Positions 44,242-53,718 of a stretch of DNA of 64,000 nt are shown here, one piece after another. The position numbers were made by a program, and so were the translations under genes. Source of the stretch: Solirubrobacter phytolaccae. Its GTDB lineage: Bacteria; Actinomycetota; Thermoleophilia; Solirubrobacterales; Solirubrobacteraceae. The stretch covers positions 21,130-85,129 of the forward strand of contig NZ_JAPDDP010000026.1 in the NCBI RefSeq assembly GCF_027587195.1, read 5' to 3'. Within the stretch, counting starts at the first letter, position 1. Every line of letters starts with the position of its first letter. The notes below the pieces were generated by a model. The model was given only the letters and a program-made list of their open reading frames with translations, was not told the origin of the DNA and ran no database searches.

Positions 44242-46896
44242 TCACACCTTCCACGGCGCGGGCCGCTCGGGGTCGATCTGGTAGGACTCGATGGCCGTCT
44301 TCGGCGCGCTCGCGTCGATCTTGCCGAGCTTGACCAGCTCGGTCAACGCCGCCAGCACGACGTGGTGGCGGTCAACCTCGAAGAACGAGCGCAGCGTCTT
44401 GCGGTAGTCGCTGCGGCCGAAGCCGTCCGTGCCCAGCACCCGGAACGGCTGCTTGACGTAGGGCCGGATCTGGTCCGCGAACGCGCGCATGTAGTCCGTC
44501 GACGCGACCACGGGACCGGCCGCTTCGCCGAGCTGCTGCTCGACCCAGCTGGTCTTGGCCTCCTCGCCCGGGTGGAACGTGTTCCAGCGCTCGACCTCCT
44601 GGCCGTCGCGCGCGAGCTCGGTGAAGCTCGGGACGCTCCAGACGTCCGCCGCCACGCCGAAGTCGTCGGCGAGCAGCGTCTGGGCCTCCAGCACCTCGCG
44701 CAGGATCACGCCACTGCCCAGGAGCTGCAGCTGCGCCTCGCCCTCGGCGGCCGGCCGCAGCTTGTACAGCCCGCGCAGGATGCCCTCCTCAGCGCCCTCC
44801 GGAATGGCCGGGTGCTGATAGTTCTCGTTCATCAGCGTGAGGTAGTAGAAGACGTCCTCCTGCTCCTCCATCATCCGCCGCAGGCCCTCGCGGATGATCA
44901 CCGCGAGCTCGTAGCCGTAGGTCGGGTCGTAGGAGACGCAGTTCGGGATCGTCGCGCTGAGCAGGTGCGAATGCCCGTCCTCGTGCTGCAGGCCCTCGCC
45001 GTTGAGCGTCGTGCGGCCCGCGGTGCCGCCGAGCAGGAACCCGCGCGTGCGGCTGTCACCGGCGGCCCAGGCGAGGTCGCCGACCCGCTGGAAGCCGAAC
45101 ATCGAGTAGTAGATGTAGAACGGGATCGTCGCCGTGCCGTGGTTGGAGTACGACGTACCCGCGGCGATCCACGAGGACATGGCGCCGGCCTCGTTGATGC
45201 CCTCCTGGAGCACCTGGCCGTGCTTGTCCTCGCGGTAGAACATCAGCTGGTCGCGGTCCTCGGGCGTGTACAGCTGGCCGAGCTGGCTGAAGATGCCGAG
45301 CTGGCGGAACAGGCCCTCCATGCCGAACGTGCGCGACTCGTCGGGCACGATCGGGACGATCCGCTTGCCGAGCTGCTTGTCGCGCAGCAGGGTGCTGAGG
45401 ATCCGGACGAAGCTCATCGTCGTGGAGACCTCGCGGTCCCCGGTGCCGTCGAGCTGGCTCTGGAACGCGGTCAGCTCCGGCGTCGGCAGCGACTCGGCCT
45501 TGCGACGGCGCGCCGGCAGCGAGCCACCGAGCTTCTCGCGCTGCTCGCGGATGAACTCGGCCTCGGGCGAGCCCTTCGGCGGCTTGTAGAAGTCCAGGTT
45601 GCGGACCTGCTCGTCGGTGATCTCGAGCTCGAAGCGGTCCCGGAACGAGAGCAGCGCTTCCTCGTTCATCTTCTTCTGCTGGTGGGTGATGTTCTGGCCT
45701 TCACCCGCCGCGCCCATGCCGTAGCCCTTGATGGTCTTGGCGAGGATCACGGTCGGCTGGCCGTGGTGCTCGGTCGCGGCCTTGTAGGCCGAGTAGACCT
45801 TGCGCTGATCCAGGCCGCCGCGGTTGAGCGCCCAGATCTGGTCGTCGGAGTAGTCCTTGACCATCGCGCGCAGCTCCGGCTTGGTGCCGAAGAAGTGCTC
45901 GCGGACGTACGCGCCGTTGCGCGACTTGTACGTCTGGTAGTCGCCGTCCAGGGCCTCGTTCATCCGCGCGAGCAGATGGCCCTCGTGGTCATTGGCGAGA
46001 AGCGGATCCCAGCGCGAGCCCCAGATCGTCTTGATGACGTTCCAGCCGTTGCCGCGGAAGTTGGTCTCCAGCTCCTGGATGATCTTGCCGTTGCCGCGGA
46101 CGGGGCCGTCCAGGCGCTGCAGGTTGCAGTTGATGACGAAGATCAGGTTGTCGAGCTTCTCTCGACCGGCCATCGAGATCGCGCCCAGGGACTCGGGCTC
46201 GTCGGTCTCGCCGTCGCCCAGGAAGGCCCACACCTTGCGGCCGGCGGTCTCGGCGAGCCCGCGGCCCTGCAGGTACTTCATGTAGCGGGCCTGGTAGATC
46301 GCCATCAGCGGGCCGAGGCCCATCGAGACGGTCGGGAACTGCCAGAAGTCCGGCATCAGCCACGGATGCGGGTAGGAGCTGAGACCGGTCTTGTAGGCCT
46401 CCGTGCGGAAGTTCCGCATCTGCTCCTCGGGGATCCGGCCCTCGAGGAACGCTCGCGCGTACACGCCCGGGGACGAATGACCCTGCATGTAGACCAGATC
46501 GCCGCCGTGCTTGTCCGACGGCGCGTGCCAGAAGTGGTTGAAGCCCGTCTCGTAGAGGACGGCCGCGCTCTGGTAGGAGGCGATGTGGCCGCCCAGCTCG
46601 GAGCTGGTCTTGTTCGCGTTCAGGATCGTCGCGATCGCGTTCCAGCGGACGATGCTGCGTACTCGCCGCTCGAGCGCCTCGTCGACGGGATGAGGTGGCT
46701 CATCCTGCGGCGGGATCGTGTTCAGGTACGGCGTGTTGCCCGCCGGCGCGGGCGTCGCGCCCGTCAGCTGGGCGTGGCCGATGACGCGTTCGAGCAGGAA
46801 CTGCGCGCGCTGCGGACCGTCGCTGGCGACGACCGCGTCGAGCGCTTCGAGCCACTCGCGTGTCTCCTGGGGATCTACCTCGACCTGCGATGCCAT
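44242..46896 (-). CDS. aceE: Pyruvate dehydrogenase E1 component (homodimeric)
   Basis: An 884-residue ThDP-dependent E1 that decarboxylates pyruvate and acetylates the lipoyl arm. The ThDP region has FLGDGETDEPES with NLIFVINCNLQRLDGPVRGNG-type sequence and the family KTIKGYGMGAAGEG; the C-terminal half carries EGINEAGAMSSW. The ATG at 46896 has GAGGAG 5-6 nt upstream, so it is chosen over an upstream ATG. On the minus strand TATCAT (46979-46984) is a possible -10 for the operon. It is divergent from the uricase gene. Confidence 0.95.
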   Translation of the reverse strand: MASQVEVDPQETREWLEALDAVVASDGPQRAQFLLERVIGHAQLTGATPAPAGNTPYLNTIPPQDEPPHPVDEALERRVRSIVRWNAIATILNANKTSSELGGHIASYQSAAVLYETGFNHFWHAPSDKHGGDLVYMQGHSSPGVYARAFLEGRIPEEQMRNFRTEAYKTGLSSYPHPWLMPDFWQFPTVSMGLGPLMAIYQARYMKYLQGRGLAETAGRKVWAFLGDGETDEPESLGAISMAGREKLDNLIFVINCNLQRLDGPVRGNGKIIQELETNFRGNGWNVIKTIWGSRWDPLLANDHEGHLLARMNEALDGDYQTYKSRNGAYVREHFFGTKPELRAMVKDYSDDQIWALNRGGLDQRKVYSAYKAATEHHGQPTVILAKTIKGYGMGAAGEGQNITHQQKKMNEEALLSFRDRFELEITDEQVRNLDFYKPPKGSPEAEFIREQREKLGGSLPARRRKAESLPTPELTAFQSQLDGTGDREVSTTMSFVRILSTLLRDKQLGKRIVPIVPDESRTFGMEGLFRQLGIFSQLGQLYTPEDRDQLMFYREDKHGQVLQEGINEAGAMSSWIAAGTSYSNHGTATIPFYIYYSMFGFQRVGDLAWAAGDSRTRGFLLGGTAGRTTLNGEGLQHEDGHSHLLSATIPNCVSYDPTYGYELAVIIREGLRRMMEEQEDVFYYLTLMNENYQHPAIPEGAEEGILRGLYKLRPAAEGEAQLQLLGSGVILREVLEAQTLLADDFGVAADVWSVPSFTELARDGQEVERWNTFHPGEEAKTSWVEQQLGEAAGPVVASTDYMRAFADQIRPYVKQPFRVLGTDGFGRSDYRKTLRSFFEVDRHHVVLAALTELVKLGKIDASAPKTAIESYQIDPERPAPWKV

Positions 46897-47039
46897 TGCT
46901 GCTCCTCGATCTCCTCGGTGCGCGGCCATTGTGGCTCATGAGCCCCGCTCGGGTGAGCCTGCCCGATATCTGCGTTCCATGATACGAAAGAACCCGTCCC
47001 GCGTGACGAAAAGTTAGGTTCTGAGGGATCATCTCCCCT

Positions 47040-47888
47040 ATGGCACGGCTCGGGATCAACCAGTACGGCAAGGCAGAGACGCACCTGGTTCGGGTGGTTC
47101 GCGACGGCGACGCGCACGTGGTACGCGATCTGCTCGTCTCCGTGGCGCTCTCCGGCGCGCTGGAGGCCGTGCATCTGGAGGGTGACAACTCGGCCGTGCT
47201 CGCCACCGACACCCAGAAGAACACCGTGTATGCGTTCGCAAAGGAGCATGGGGTCGGGACGCCGGAGGCGTTCGCGACGCTGCTCGCGCGACACTTCGTC
47301 GGCGGCGCGATCACCCAAGCGCGGGTGGAGGTGCGCGAGGTGGCGTGGGAGCGGCTCGGCGATCACGCGTTCACGCAGGCCTCGTCCGAGCAGCGCGTCG
47401 CGGTCGTGATCGCGTCCGCGGACGAGACGTGGTTCGCGTCGGGGCTCGGCGGGCTCGTCGTGCTCAAGACGACCGACTCCGAGTTCCACGGCTTCCCGCG
47501 CGATCGCTACACGACGTTGAAGGAGACGAGCGACCGCGTGCTCGCGACCGAGGTGGCCGCCCGCTGGCGCCACGACGGGACCGCTTCCTTCGAGGACGCG
47601 CGGGGCGCGCTGCTGGAGTGCTTCGCGGCGCACCACTCGCTGTCGCTGCAGCAGACGCTCTACGCGATGGGCTCCGCCGTGCTGGAGGCGTGCCCGACGG
47701 TGGCGGAGATCCGGCTGTCGATGCCCAACAAGCATCACTTCGTCGTGGACCTGTCGCCGTTCGGCCTGGAGAACCCCAACGAGGTCTTCCATGCCGACGA
47801 TCGCCCGTACGGACTGATCGAGGGCGCCGTCGTACGCGACGACGCCCCCGATCCCGGTCCGATCTGGGCGGCTTATCCGCTGGTCTGA
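47040..47888 (+). CDS. Urate oxidase (uricase)
   Basis: A 282-residue cofactor-free enzyme oxidising urate to 5-hydroxyisourate. Both tunnel-fold halves are present. The catalytic Lys11 is in NQYGKAE, the Thr in TDTQKNTVYAFAKEHG, the FHGFPRDRYTTLKETSDR segment and the signature MPNKHHFVVDLSPFG are intact. There is no signal peptide. The next enzymes of urate breakdown (HIU hydrolase, OHCU decarboxylase) are not in the window, but allantoinase and allantoate amidohydrolase lie at 56-58.6 kb. Its stop is 1 bp from that of the convergent repeat protein. Confidence 0.93.
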   Translation: MARLGINQYGKAETHLVRVVRDGDAHVVRDLLVSVALSGALEAVHLEGDNSAVLATDTQKNTVYAFAKEHGVGTPEAFATLLARHFVGGAITQARVEVREVAWERLGDHAFTQASSEQRVAVVIASADETWFASGLGGLVVLKTTDSEFHGFPRDRYTTLKETSDRVLATEVAARWRHDGTASFEDARGALLECFAAHHSLSLQQTLYAMGSAVLEACPTVAEIRLSMPNKHHFVVDLSPFGLENPNEVFHADDRPYGLIEGAVVRDDAPDPGPIWAAYPLV

Positions 47889-47889
47889 C

Positions 47890-50052
47890 TCACCAGGCTC
47901 CGCCGCCACCGGTGGAGTCCGCGGGTCTTGCCTCCGGGCCGAGCCCGATCATCCCTCCGATCGTGTCGAGGGTGTCGTTGCTGACCGAGATGGTCACCGT
48001 CTGGGTGACGACGGCGCCCGCCGAGGAGACCCAGCCGGCGCTGACGCCCTCCGTCTGCATCGTCTGGAGCCCGTCGCGGTTCAGGGACAGCGACTGCGAC
48101 ACCTGCTGGTTGATGCCCTGGTTCAGCGACCCGACGTTTCCGCTGACTTTTCCGGTGATCCCGGCGGACCCCGCCGTAAGCTCCCCACTGGCTACGCCGA
48201 GGCCCAGCCTGCCGCTCATCTGCATGCTCGTCTCGGACGGGGCTCGCGCCTCGCCGAACGAGCCGAACAGGCCGAACCCTTCGGCCGGGCCGAACGTGAT
48301 CGCCGTGTTCTCGTCGTCACGCGCGAACGCGACCGTCCCGCCGAGCGGGCCGAACGCGCCGGTGACCTTGGCCTCGTAACCCGTCGGCTCGACCGTCTGG
48401 ATGAGCCCGGTGGACTCCACCTCGGCGGTCGGGTCCGGCGTGTGCGTCTCGGTGCCCGGGATGGCCAGGTCACCCATCGGGGTGTACGTCGGCGCCTCGT
48501 CGGAGACCGGATCGGACGGGTCGTACGCCGGGCCGTACTGCTGCATCGGCGGGTCGTACGGGGCGTCCAGCGCCGGGTCGTCGACGTGGGGCGCCAGCGA
48601 CGCCTCGGGTCCGGGCAGGCCCAGATCACCCATCGGCGTGTACGCCGGCGCTTCGTCGGTCGTCTCCTCGTCCTCTTCGGACGAGCTCGTGCGGTTGGTG
48701 TTCTGCGCCGGGGCGTTGGTCGGATCCATCGTCGCCGGGGCGTCCTGCTGCTCGCGCGAGGACGGCGAGCTCGGACCGATGGTGAAGTCCGAGTCGTCGA
48801 CCGTCGGCGTCGACGGGCCGGCGTAGTCGCCCATCGCCGTCACCGCGGGCGTCTCGTCCGCGGGGGCGGCGTCGGTCGTGGCCGGCGTCGTGGTGGTGGT
48901 GTCCGCTGCGTCTTCGCCGACGGGGCCGGCGTGGCTCGGCGGCGCGGCGATGTCGCCCATGGGCGTCGTCGTCGGCGTCGAGCGGTCGTCGGTCGTGTCG
49001 GCGGGCGCGGCGTCGTCGGCCTTCGCCGACGGAGCCGTGTCGGTGGTGTCGGCCGGCGCCGCGACGTCACCCATCGCGGTCGTGGCGGGCGTCGAGGACT
49101 CGGTGCCGGAGTCAGCGGCGGTCGAGATCGACGTGGCGGTCTCACGCGAGGACGGCGAGCTCGGCCCGATCGAGCCGTCCCAGCCGTCGTCGTCGGCGGC
49201 CGGCGTGTCGGCCGGCGCCGTGGTGGTGTCACTCGGCGCGGCGACGTCGCCCGTGGCGGTCGTCGTCGGCGTCGAGGTGTCGGTGGACGACGCGTCGTCC
49301 TCCGTGGCGGGCGCCGACGTGTCGCTGGACGACGAGTCCTCGCTCGTGTCCGCGGCGGGTGTCGACGTGTCGGCCGACGGACCGCCGACGTCGCCCATGG
49401 CGGTCGTCGGGGCCGAGGTGTCGGCGCTGGTGTCCGCGGACGAGTCGGCGGACGACGAGTCGCCGCCGCCCTCGTACTTGGACTCCTGCGACGAGGGCGA
49501 GCTCGAGCCGATCGAGCCGTCCCAGCCGCTGTCGTCCGAACCCGAGTCCGAGTCGGACGAGTCGCTCGACGACGTCGAGGGCGCGGCGTCCGCGGCCTCG
49601 GTCGGCGAGGAGATCGAGCCGCCGTCGTTGGACTCCTGCGAGGACGGCGAGCTCGAGCCGACCGACCCGTCCCAGCCGCCACCGCCGGAATCCGTGTCGC
49701 TGTCCGAGCTCGACGAGGAGTCGCTCGCCGAGTCGCTCGGGCCGGCCGCGTCCGCGGCCTCGCTGGGCGACGACGGCGACGAGTCGCTGTCGGAGCTCGA
49801 CGAGGACGAGCTGTTGCTGGTGTTGTTGGACTCCTGCGAGGACGGGGAGCTCGAACCCACCGAGCCGTCCCAGCCGCCGCCGGAATCGGTGTCGCTGTCC
49901 GCCGACGAGCTACTGCTCGACGGCGCCCCTCCGTCCCAACCTCCGGGCTCGGCAAGGGTTGTCGCCGGCATTGCCGTGCCGGCGGTCAGAGCTGCTGCGA
50001 GGAGCGCCGCCAACACGCGACACCGCCGTTGCTGCAGCCGGAACAACTGCAA
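47890..50052 (-). CDS. Secreted Ser/Asp/Thr-rich repeat protein, function unknown
   Basis: A 720-residue exported protein I do not recognise. TTG at 50052 has GGGAGG 5 nt upstream; a signal peptide follows (VLAALLAAALTAGTAMPATTLA). Residues ~35-550 are low-complexity Ser/Asp/Thr/Ala with two alternating motifs: GWDGS(V/I)G(S/P)SSPSS(Q/R)E about five times plus a degenerate sixth, and TxMGD(V/I/L/Y)xxP seven times. The last ~170 residues look folded (GAFGPLGGTVAFARDDENTA, GEARAPSETSMQ, VSAGWVSSAGAVVTQTVTIS) and end GGGGAW. No transmembrane helix, sortase motif or catalytic site is seen. It ends 1 bp from uricase and starts 65 bp after ligA. Confidence 0.75.
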   Translation of the reverse strand: MQLFRLQQRRCRVLAALLAAALTAGTAMPATTLAEPGGWDGGAPSSSSSSADSDTDSGGGWDGSVGSSSPSSQESNNTSNSSSSSSSDSDSSPSSPSEAADAAGPSDSASDSSSSSDSDTDSGGGGWDGSVGSSSPSSQESNDGGSISSPTEAADAAPSTSSSDSSDSDSGSDDSGWDGSIGSSSPSSQESKYEGGGDSSSADSSADTSADTSAPTTAMGDVGGPSADTSTPAADTSEDSSSSDTSAPATEDDASSTDTSTPTTTATGDVAAPSDTTTAPADTPAADDDGWDGSIGPSSPSSRETATSISTAADSGTESSTPATTAMGDVAAPADTTDTAPSAKADDAAPADTTDDRSTPTTTPMGDIAAPPSHAGPVGEDAADTTTTTPATTDAAPADETPAVTAMGDYAGPSTPTVDDSDFTIGPSSPSSREQQDAPATMDPTNAPAQNTNRTSSSEEDEETTDEAPAYTPMGDLGLPGPEASLAPHVDDPALDAPYDPPMQQYGPAYDPSDPVSDEAPTYTPMGDLAIPGTETHTPDPTAEVESTGLIQTVEPTGYEAKVTGAFGPLGGTVAFARDDENTAITFGPAEGFGLFGSFGEARAPSETSMQMSGRLGLGVASGELTAGSAGITGKVSGNVGSLNQGINQQVSQSLSLNRDGLQTMQTEGVSAGWVSSAGAVVTQTVTISVSNDTLDTIGGMIGLGPEARPADSTGGGGAW
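48751..49878. repeat. Imperfect DNA repeats encoding the GWDGS/SSPSSQES motif
   Basis: Five blocks of 40-50 bp, each with GAGGACGGCGAGCTCG-like sequence and in most cases CCGTCCCAGCC, occur at about 48751-48780, 49141-49190, 49480-49530, 49628-49680 and 49826-49878. Between them lie shorter repeats around GTCGCCCAT that encode the MGD motif. Spacing is irregular and inside one reading frame, so they are coding repeats. Confidence 0.75.
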
Positions 50053-50116
50053 TGGAACCTCCCGTCTGTCGGGCCGCCGCACCCCTGCAGGCGGCCTCGA
50101 AGACTCCTGTACCCGC

Positions 50117-52099
50117 TTACGCGAGTCCTGCGCTGATTATTTGCTGCCAGATTTCGGACTGGTCGACGACGCTAACTTCGAGCTTTTCGGCCTTCGCGAT
50201 CTTGGACGCCCCGACGTCGGCGCCAGTGATCAGCATGTCCGTACTGGCGGACACCGAGGAGGCGATGGCGGCGCCGGCCCGCTCGCACAGCCGCTGGAAC
50301 GCCGGGCGCGGGACCTTCTCGCCGCTGCGCGGGTCGGAGATCGCGCCCGTGATCACGACGGTCTTGCCCTCCAGCGGCGCGCCCGCGGCGACCTCCGGCG
50401 GCAGGTCCTCGTCGCGCACGTCCAGCGACACCCCGCGCTCCCGCAGCCGCTCGAGCTCCGGCTTGACGCGCTCGAGGTGGTTGGTCAGCGACTCCGCGAC
50501 CTTCGGGCCGATGTCCTCGACCGCCACGAGCTTCTCGACGCCGGCCTTCGCGACCTCTTCGAGCGACTTGAAGCCGGCGCGGCACAACCGCGCGGCCGTC
50601 CCTTCGCTCGCCATCGGGATCGCGAGCCCGATCACGGCCCGCCGCAGCCCGACGTCCTTGGAGGCCTCGATCGACTCGACCATCCGCTCCGCGCTGACCT
50701 CGCCGATCCGGTCGAACTCCAGCAGCCGCTCCTTCGTCAGGCCGTAGAAGTCCGACGGGTGCTCAAGATCACCCGACGCGGCGAGCTTCTCGATCCACAC
50801 CGGCCCGACGGCCTCGATGTCCGCCGCCGCCCGTGACGCCCAGTGGATGAGCCGGCGCACGGTCTGCGCGGGGCACACGAGGTTCGTGCAGAACAGCTCG
50901 CGCGACTCGCCGCGCTCGGTCAGCGGCTCCCCGCACGACGGGCAGTGCGACGGCGGGACGATGTCCTGCTCCTCCCCCGTGCGCTTGGACTCGTCGAGCA
51001 CACCGGCCACGAACGGGATCACGTCTCCGGCCCGGCGCACGAGCACGGTGTCGCCGATCTTGACCCCACGCGCGCGGATCACTTCCTGGTTGGCGAGGGT
51101 CGCGCGCGTCACGGTCGTCCCGCCGACGAACACGGGCTCCAGCCACGCGACCGGCGCGATCTTGCCGGTCTTGCCGACGTCCCAGACGACGTCGTTCAGG
51201 ACGGTCGTCTTCTCCTCGGCCGCGAACTTGAAGGCGAGAGCGCCCCGGGGCGAGTTGGAGCGGGTGCCCGCCGCGGCGAACGCGTCGCGGTCGGCGAGCC
51301 GCAGCACCGCGCCGTCGAGGTCGTAGTCGAGCGAGGCGCGCTCCGTCTCGATCTCGCTGATGACCGCCTGCGCCGCGGCCGCGTCGTCGCAGTGCCGCAT
51401 CCCGGCCGGGTCGAAGGCCAGCGCGCGCAGCCCCTCCTCCAGGTCCGAGGCCGCGCCCTCCTCCACGTCCAGGTCGAACGCGAAGAAGTACAGCTCCCGC
51501 CCGGCGACCGTCGCCGGGTCCTTGGCCCGGACCGTGCCGGCGGCCGCGTTGCGCGGGTTGATCAGCGGCTTGTCCGGGTGCGCCTCGTTGTAGGCGGCGA
51601 ACGTCGAGCGCAGCATCACGGCCTCGCCGCGCACCTCCACGCGCCCCGCCGAGTCCACGGTGGTCGGGACCCCGTCGACGAGCTTGCGGATGATCGGCGT
51701 CACGTCGTCGCCGGTCGTGCCGTCGCCGCGCGTGATCGCCCGCGCGAGCTTGCCGCCCTCGTAGACGATCGCCAGCGACAGCCCGTCGAGCTTGGGCATG
51801 ACGATCACCGACTGCCCCGGGAAGCGCGCCATGAACGCCTCGACCTGCTCGGGCTTGGTCGCCTTCTCCAGCGACAGCATCGGCCGCGAGTGCCGGACGG
51901 GCGCGTGCAGGACGCTCGGCGCGCCGACCTGCTCCAGCGGGTTCGGATCCGGCGTGAGCTCCGGGTGCTCCGCGAGCAGCCCGCGCAGCTCGTCCTCCAG
52001 CGCGTCGTACTCCGCGTCCGCGACGCTCGGCGCGCCGTCGTAGTACAACGCGCGCAGCTCCGTCAGCTGCCGCGCCAGCTCCTCGATCCGTTCCTTCAC
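50117..52099 (-). CDS. ligA: NAD-dependent DNA ligase
   Basis: A 660-residue ligase that seals nicks in replication and repair. Adenylation Lys is in PKLDGLSLA, with the NTase domain through about residue 310, an OB fold (GKTGKIAPVAWLEPV), a four-Cys zinc finger (CPSCGEPL to CTNLVCPAQ), helix-hairpin-helix repeats and a C-terminal BRCT domain (GKTVVITGAISDPRSG). All expected parts are present. It is on the minus strand, 36 bp after the PQQ-type dehydrogenase gene and followed by the repeat-protein gene. Confidence 0.95.
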   Translation of the reverse strand: MKERIEELARQLTELRALYYDGAPSVADAEYDALEDELRGLLAEHPELTPDPNPLEQVGAPSVLHAPVRHSRPMLSLEKATKPEQVEAFMARFPGQSVIVMPKLDGLSLAIVYEGGKLARAITRGDGTTGDDVTPIIRKLVDGVPTTVDSAGRVEVRGEAVMLRSTFAAYNEAHPDKPLINPRNAAAGTVRAKDPATVAGRELYFFAFDLDVEEGAASDLEEGLRALAFDPAGMRHCDDAAAAQAVISEIETERASLDYDLDGAVLRLADRDAFAAAGTRSNSPRGALAFKFAAEEKTTVLNDVVWDVGKTGKIAPVAWLEPVFVGGTTVTRATLANQEVIRARGVKIGDTVLVRRAGDVIPFVAGVLDESKRTGEEQDIVPPSHCPSCGEPLTERGESRELFCTNLVCPAQTVRRLIHWASRAAADIEAVGPVWIEKLAASGDLEHPSDFYGLTKERLLEFDRIGEVSAERMVESIEASKDVGLRRAVIGLAIPMASEGTAARLCRAGFKSLEEVAKAGVEKLVAVEDIGPKVAESLTNHLERVKPELERLRERGVSLDVRDEDLPPEVAAGAPLEGKTVVITGAISDPRSGEKVPRPAFQRLCERAGAAIASSVSASTDMLITGADVGASKIAKAEKLEVSVVDQSEIWQQIISAGLA

Positions 52100-52135
52100 G
52101 GCGAGAACGCTACGCGCGGCAGCCGACGGACGCGT

Positions 52136-53635
52136 CTACTTGCGGGAGATCTCGTACACGGTCCCCTGCGAGGACGACACGACGTACAGCGTCCCCTCGG
52201 GGCTCTCCTTGACGTCCGGCGTGACCCCGAAGTTCTCGCCGAAGAGCAGCGACTCGGACTCCGTGATCTCGTACTTGGCCACGTTGTCGGCGACCTTGTC
52301 CTTCAGGCGGCGGTCCTCCGGGTCGACCTCGCGCCGGTTGCCCGAGATCGGCAGCCGGAACAGGTTGCCGCCGCGCAGCGAGCCGCGGGCGGAGCCGACG
52401 AACAGATCGCCCTTGTAGTCCTTGCCGAGCTCCTTGGTGGAGAGGAAGTCGATGCCGCCCGGGGCGACCTCGTACTTCCACGTCATCTCCGGGTCGCTGA
52501 ACTTCGAGCCGGGGAGCTTGAACAGGCGGTCGTACGCCTCATACGGCGTGTCCGCGATGTTCACCGGGTCCCAGCGGGTCTGCTGGAGCCCGTAGTAGCC
52601 GGCGGGCGCGGCGGGATCCGGCGGCACCGGGGTGCGCGTCGTCTCGATCGCCTTGAACTGCGCCACGCGCGAGAGCGGGCCCATGACCTGCACCCAGCCC
52701 GAGTTGAAGCCGTCCTCGACGCGGTTGATCTCGCTGAACGAGTCGTCGCCGTTCTCCTGCTCCCACAGGTCACCGCTGAACGGATCGAAGCTCATGCCGA
52801 ACCCGTTGCGCAGGCCGTAGGCGTAGATCTTCTTCAGCGACGCGCCGACCGAGCCGCCACGCTCCGCGCCCAGCCGGTAGAACGGGTTGTCCCGCGGCGC
52901 CGTGCCGTCGGGGTTCAGGCGCAGGATCACGCCCGTGGTGTGGTTGGCGTCCGGGTCCGGGCCGCCGAACTGGTCGTCGCCGATCGTGACGCCGTCGTTG
53001 GGCGGGAACACGAACGGCCCGTCGATCAGGTTCTGCAACTGGCCGCGGCGCCCCGTGTCGCCGACCTGCAGGTAGAGCTTGCCGTCCGGGCCGACGCGCA
53101 CGACGCCGCCGTTGTGGTTGCCACGGAAGACGGGCACCGCCGGGTTGGTCCGGTTGGTCGCGTCGTCCTGCAGCGCGCGCTGACGGTGCAGCGTCTTCTC
53201 GAAGACGAGCTGCGTGCCGTCCCAGTGGAAGCGGTCCAGCCGGTTGCCCAGCAGCGGCACCGCGTCACCCGCCGCGTTGTCGACCGCCTGGGTGGTCTCG
53301 CTCCAGTAGAGGTAGACCGTCCCGTTGAACTTGAAGTGCTTGTCGAGCGCGATGCCCAGCAGGCCCCGCTCGGAGTTCGAGTTGACCGTCAGGTCGAGCA
53401 CCACGGACGCAACGCCGTCCTTGACGCGCTTGACCTGTCCCGTCGGCTTCTCGAGCACGAAGAAGTCGTCCTCGCCGATGAACTCCAGCTGCACGGGCTG
53501 GCTCAGCCCGGCGACCACCGGCGCGACCTTGAGCTTCGGGTCGACCACGCTCGGCGCGGTCTGCGCGAACGCCGATCCGGCCATGGTCAGGCTCGCGGCA
53601 GCCGCGATCCCAACGGTGAAACGCACCGCTTTCAT
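52136..53635 (-). CDS. Secreted PQQ-dependent sugar dehydrogenase (sorbosone/GSDH type)
   Basis: A 499-residue exported six-bladed propeller. ATG at 53635 has GGAGG 5 nt upstream, with a signal peptide (VGIAAAASLTMAGSAFAQ). Motifs of the soluble glucose/sorbosone dehydrogenase family: ERGLLGIALD, FRGNHNGGVVRVGPDGKLY, GDDQFGGPDPDA, GLRNGFGMSFDP, and GDLWEQENGDDSFSEINRV that line the PQQ pocket. The substrate aldose is not determined. PQQ biosynthesis genes are not in the window. It is divergent from pyk. Confidence 0.85.
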   Translation of the reverse strand: MKAVRFTVGIAAAASLTMAGSAFAQTAPSVVDPKLKVAPVVAGLSQPVQLEFIGEDDFFVLEKPTGQVKRVKDGVASVVLDLTVNSNSERGLLGIALDKHFKFNGTVYLYWSETTQAVDNAAGDAVPLLGNRLDRFHWDGTQLVFEKTLHRQRALQDDATNRTNPAVPVFRGNHNGGVVRVGPDGKLYLQVGDTGRRGQLQNLIDGPFVFPPNDGVTIGDDQFGGPDPDANHTTGVILRLNPDGTAPRDNPFYRLGAERGGSVGASLKKIYAYGLRNGFGMSFDPFSGDLWEQENGDDSFSEINRVEDGFNSGWVQVMGPLSRVAQFKAIETTRTPVPPDPAAPAGYYGLQQTRWDPVNIADTPYEAYDRLFKLPGSKFSDPEMTWKYEVAPGGIDFLSTKELGKDYKGDLFVGSARGSLRGGNLFRLPISGNRREVDPEDRRLKDKVADNVAKYEITESESLLFGENFGVTPDVKESPEGTLYVVSSSQGTVYEISRK

Positions 53636-53718
53636 CCCCACCTCCGATTGGATTCATGTGACCCCCCGTAACCACCTACGCACAGAGTTGGACGCCGGTT
53701 CGACAGAATCAGGGGCAG

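Noticed and set aside
42967..46941. A 1324-codon frame antisense to aceE and aceF
   Set aside because: It mirrors the third-position GC bias of the pyruvate dehydrogenase genes; its product is low-complexity Arg/Leu/Asp and matches nothing.
46897..47039. IclR-type operator between aceE and uricase
   Set aside because: Only a GTTC...GAAC pair with a 12-base gap is present, the half-sites being in the opposite order to the CGGAAC-N4-GTTCCG site.
47020..47040. Hairpin covering the ribosome-binding site of uricase
   Set aside because: Only four base pairs (GGGA/TCCC) can form, too weak to be a switch.
48751..49878. Spaced DNA repeats resembling a CRISPR or tandem array
   Set aside because: Repeats are imperfect, unevenly spaced and stay in frame within one coding sequence; no cas genes are near.
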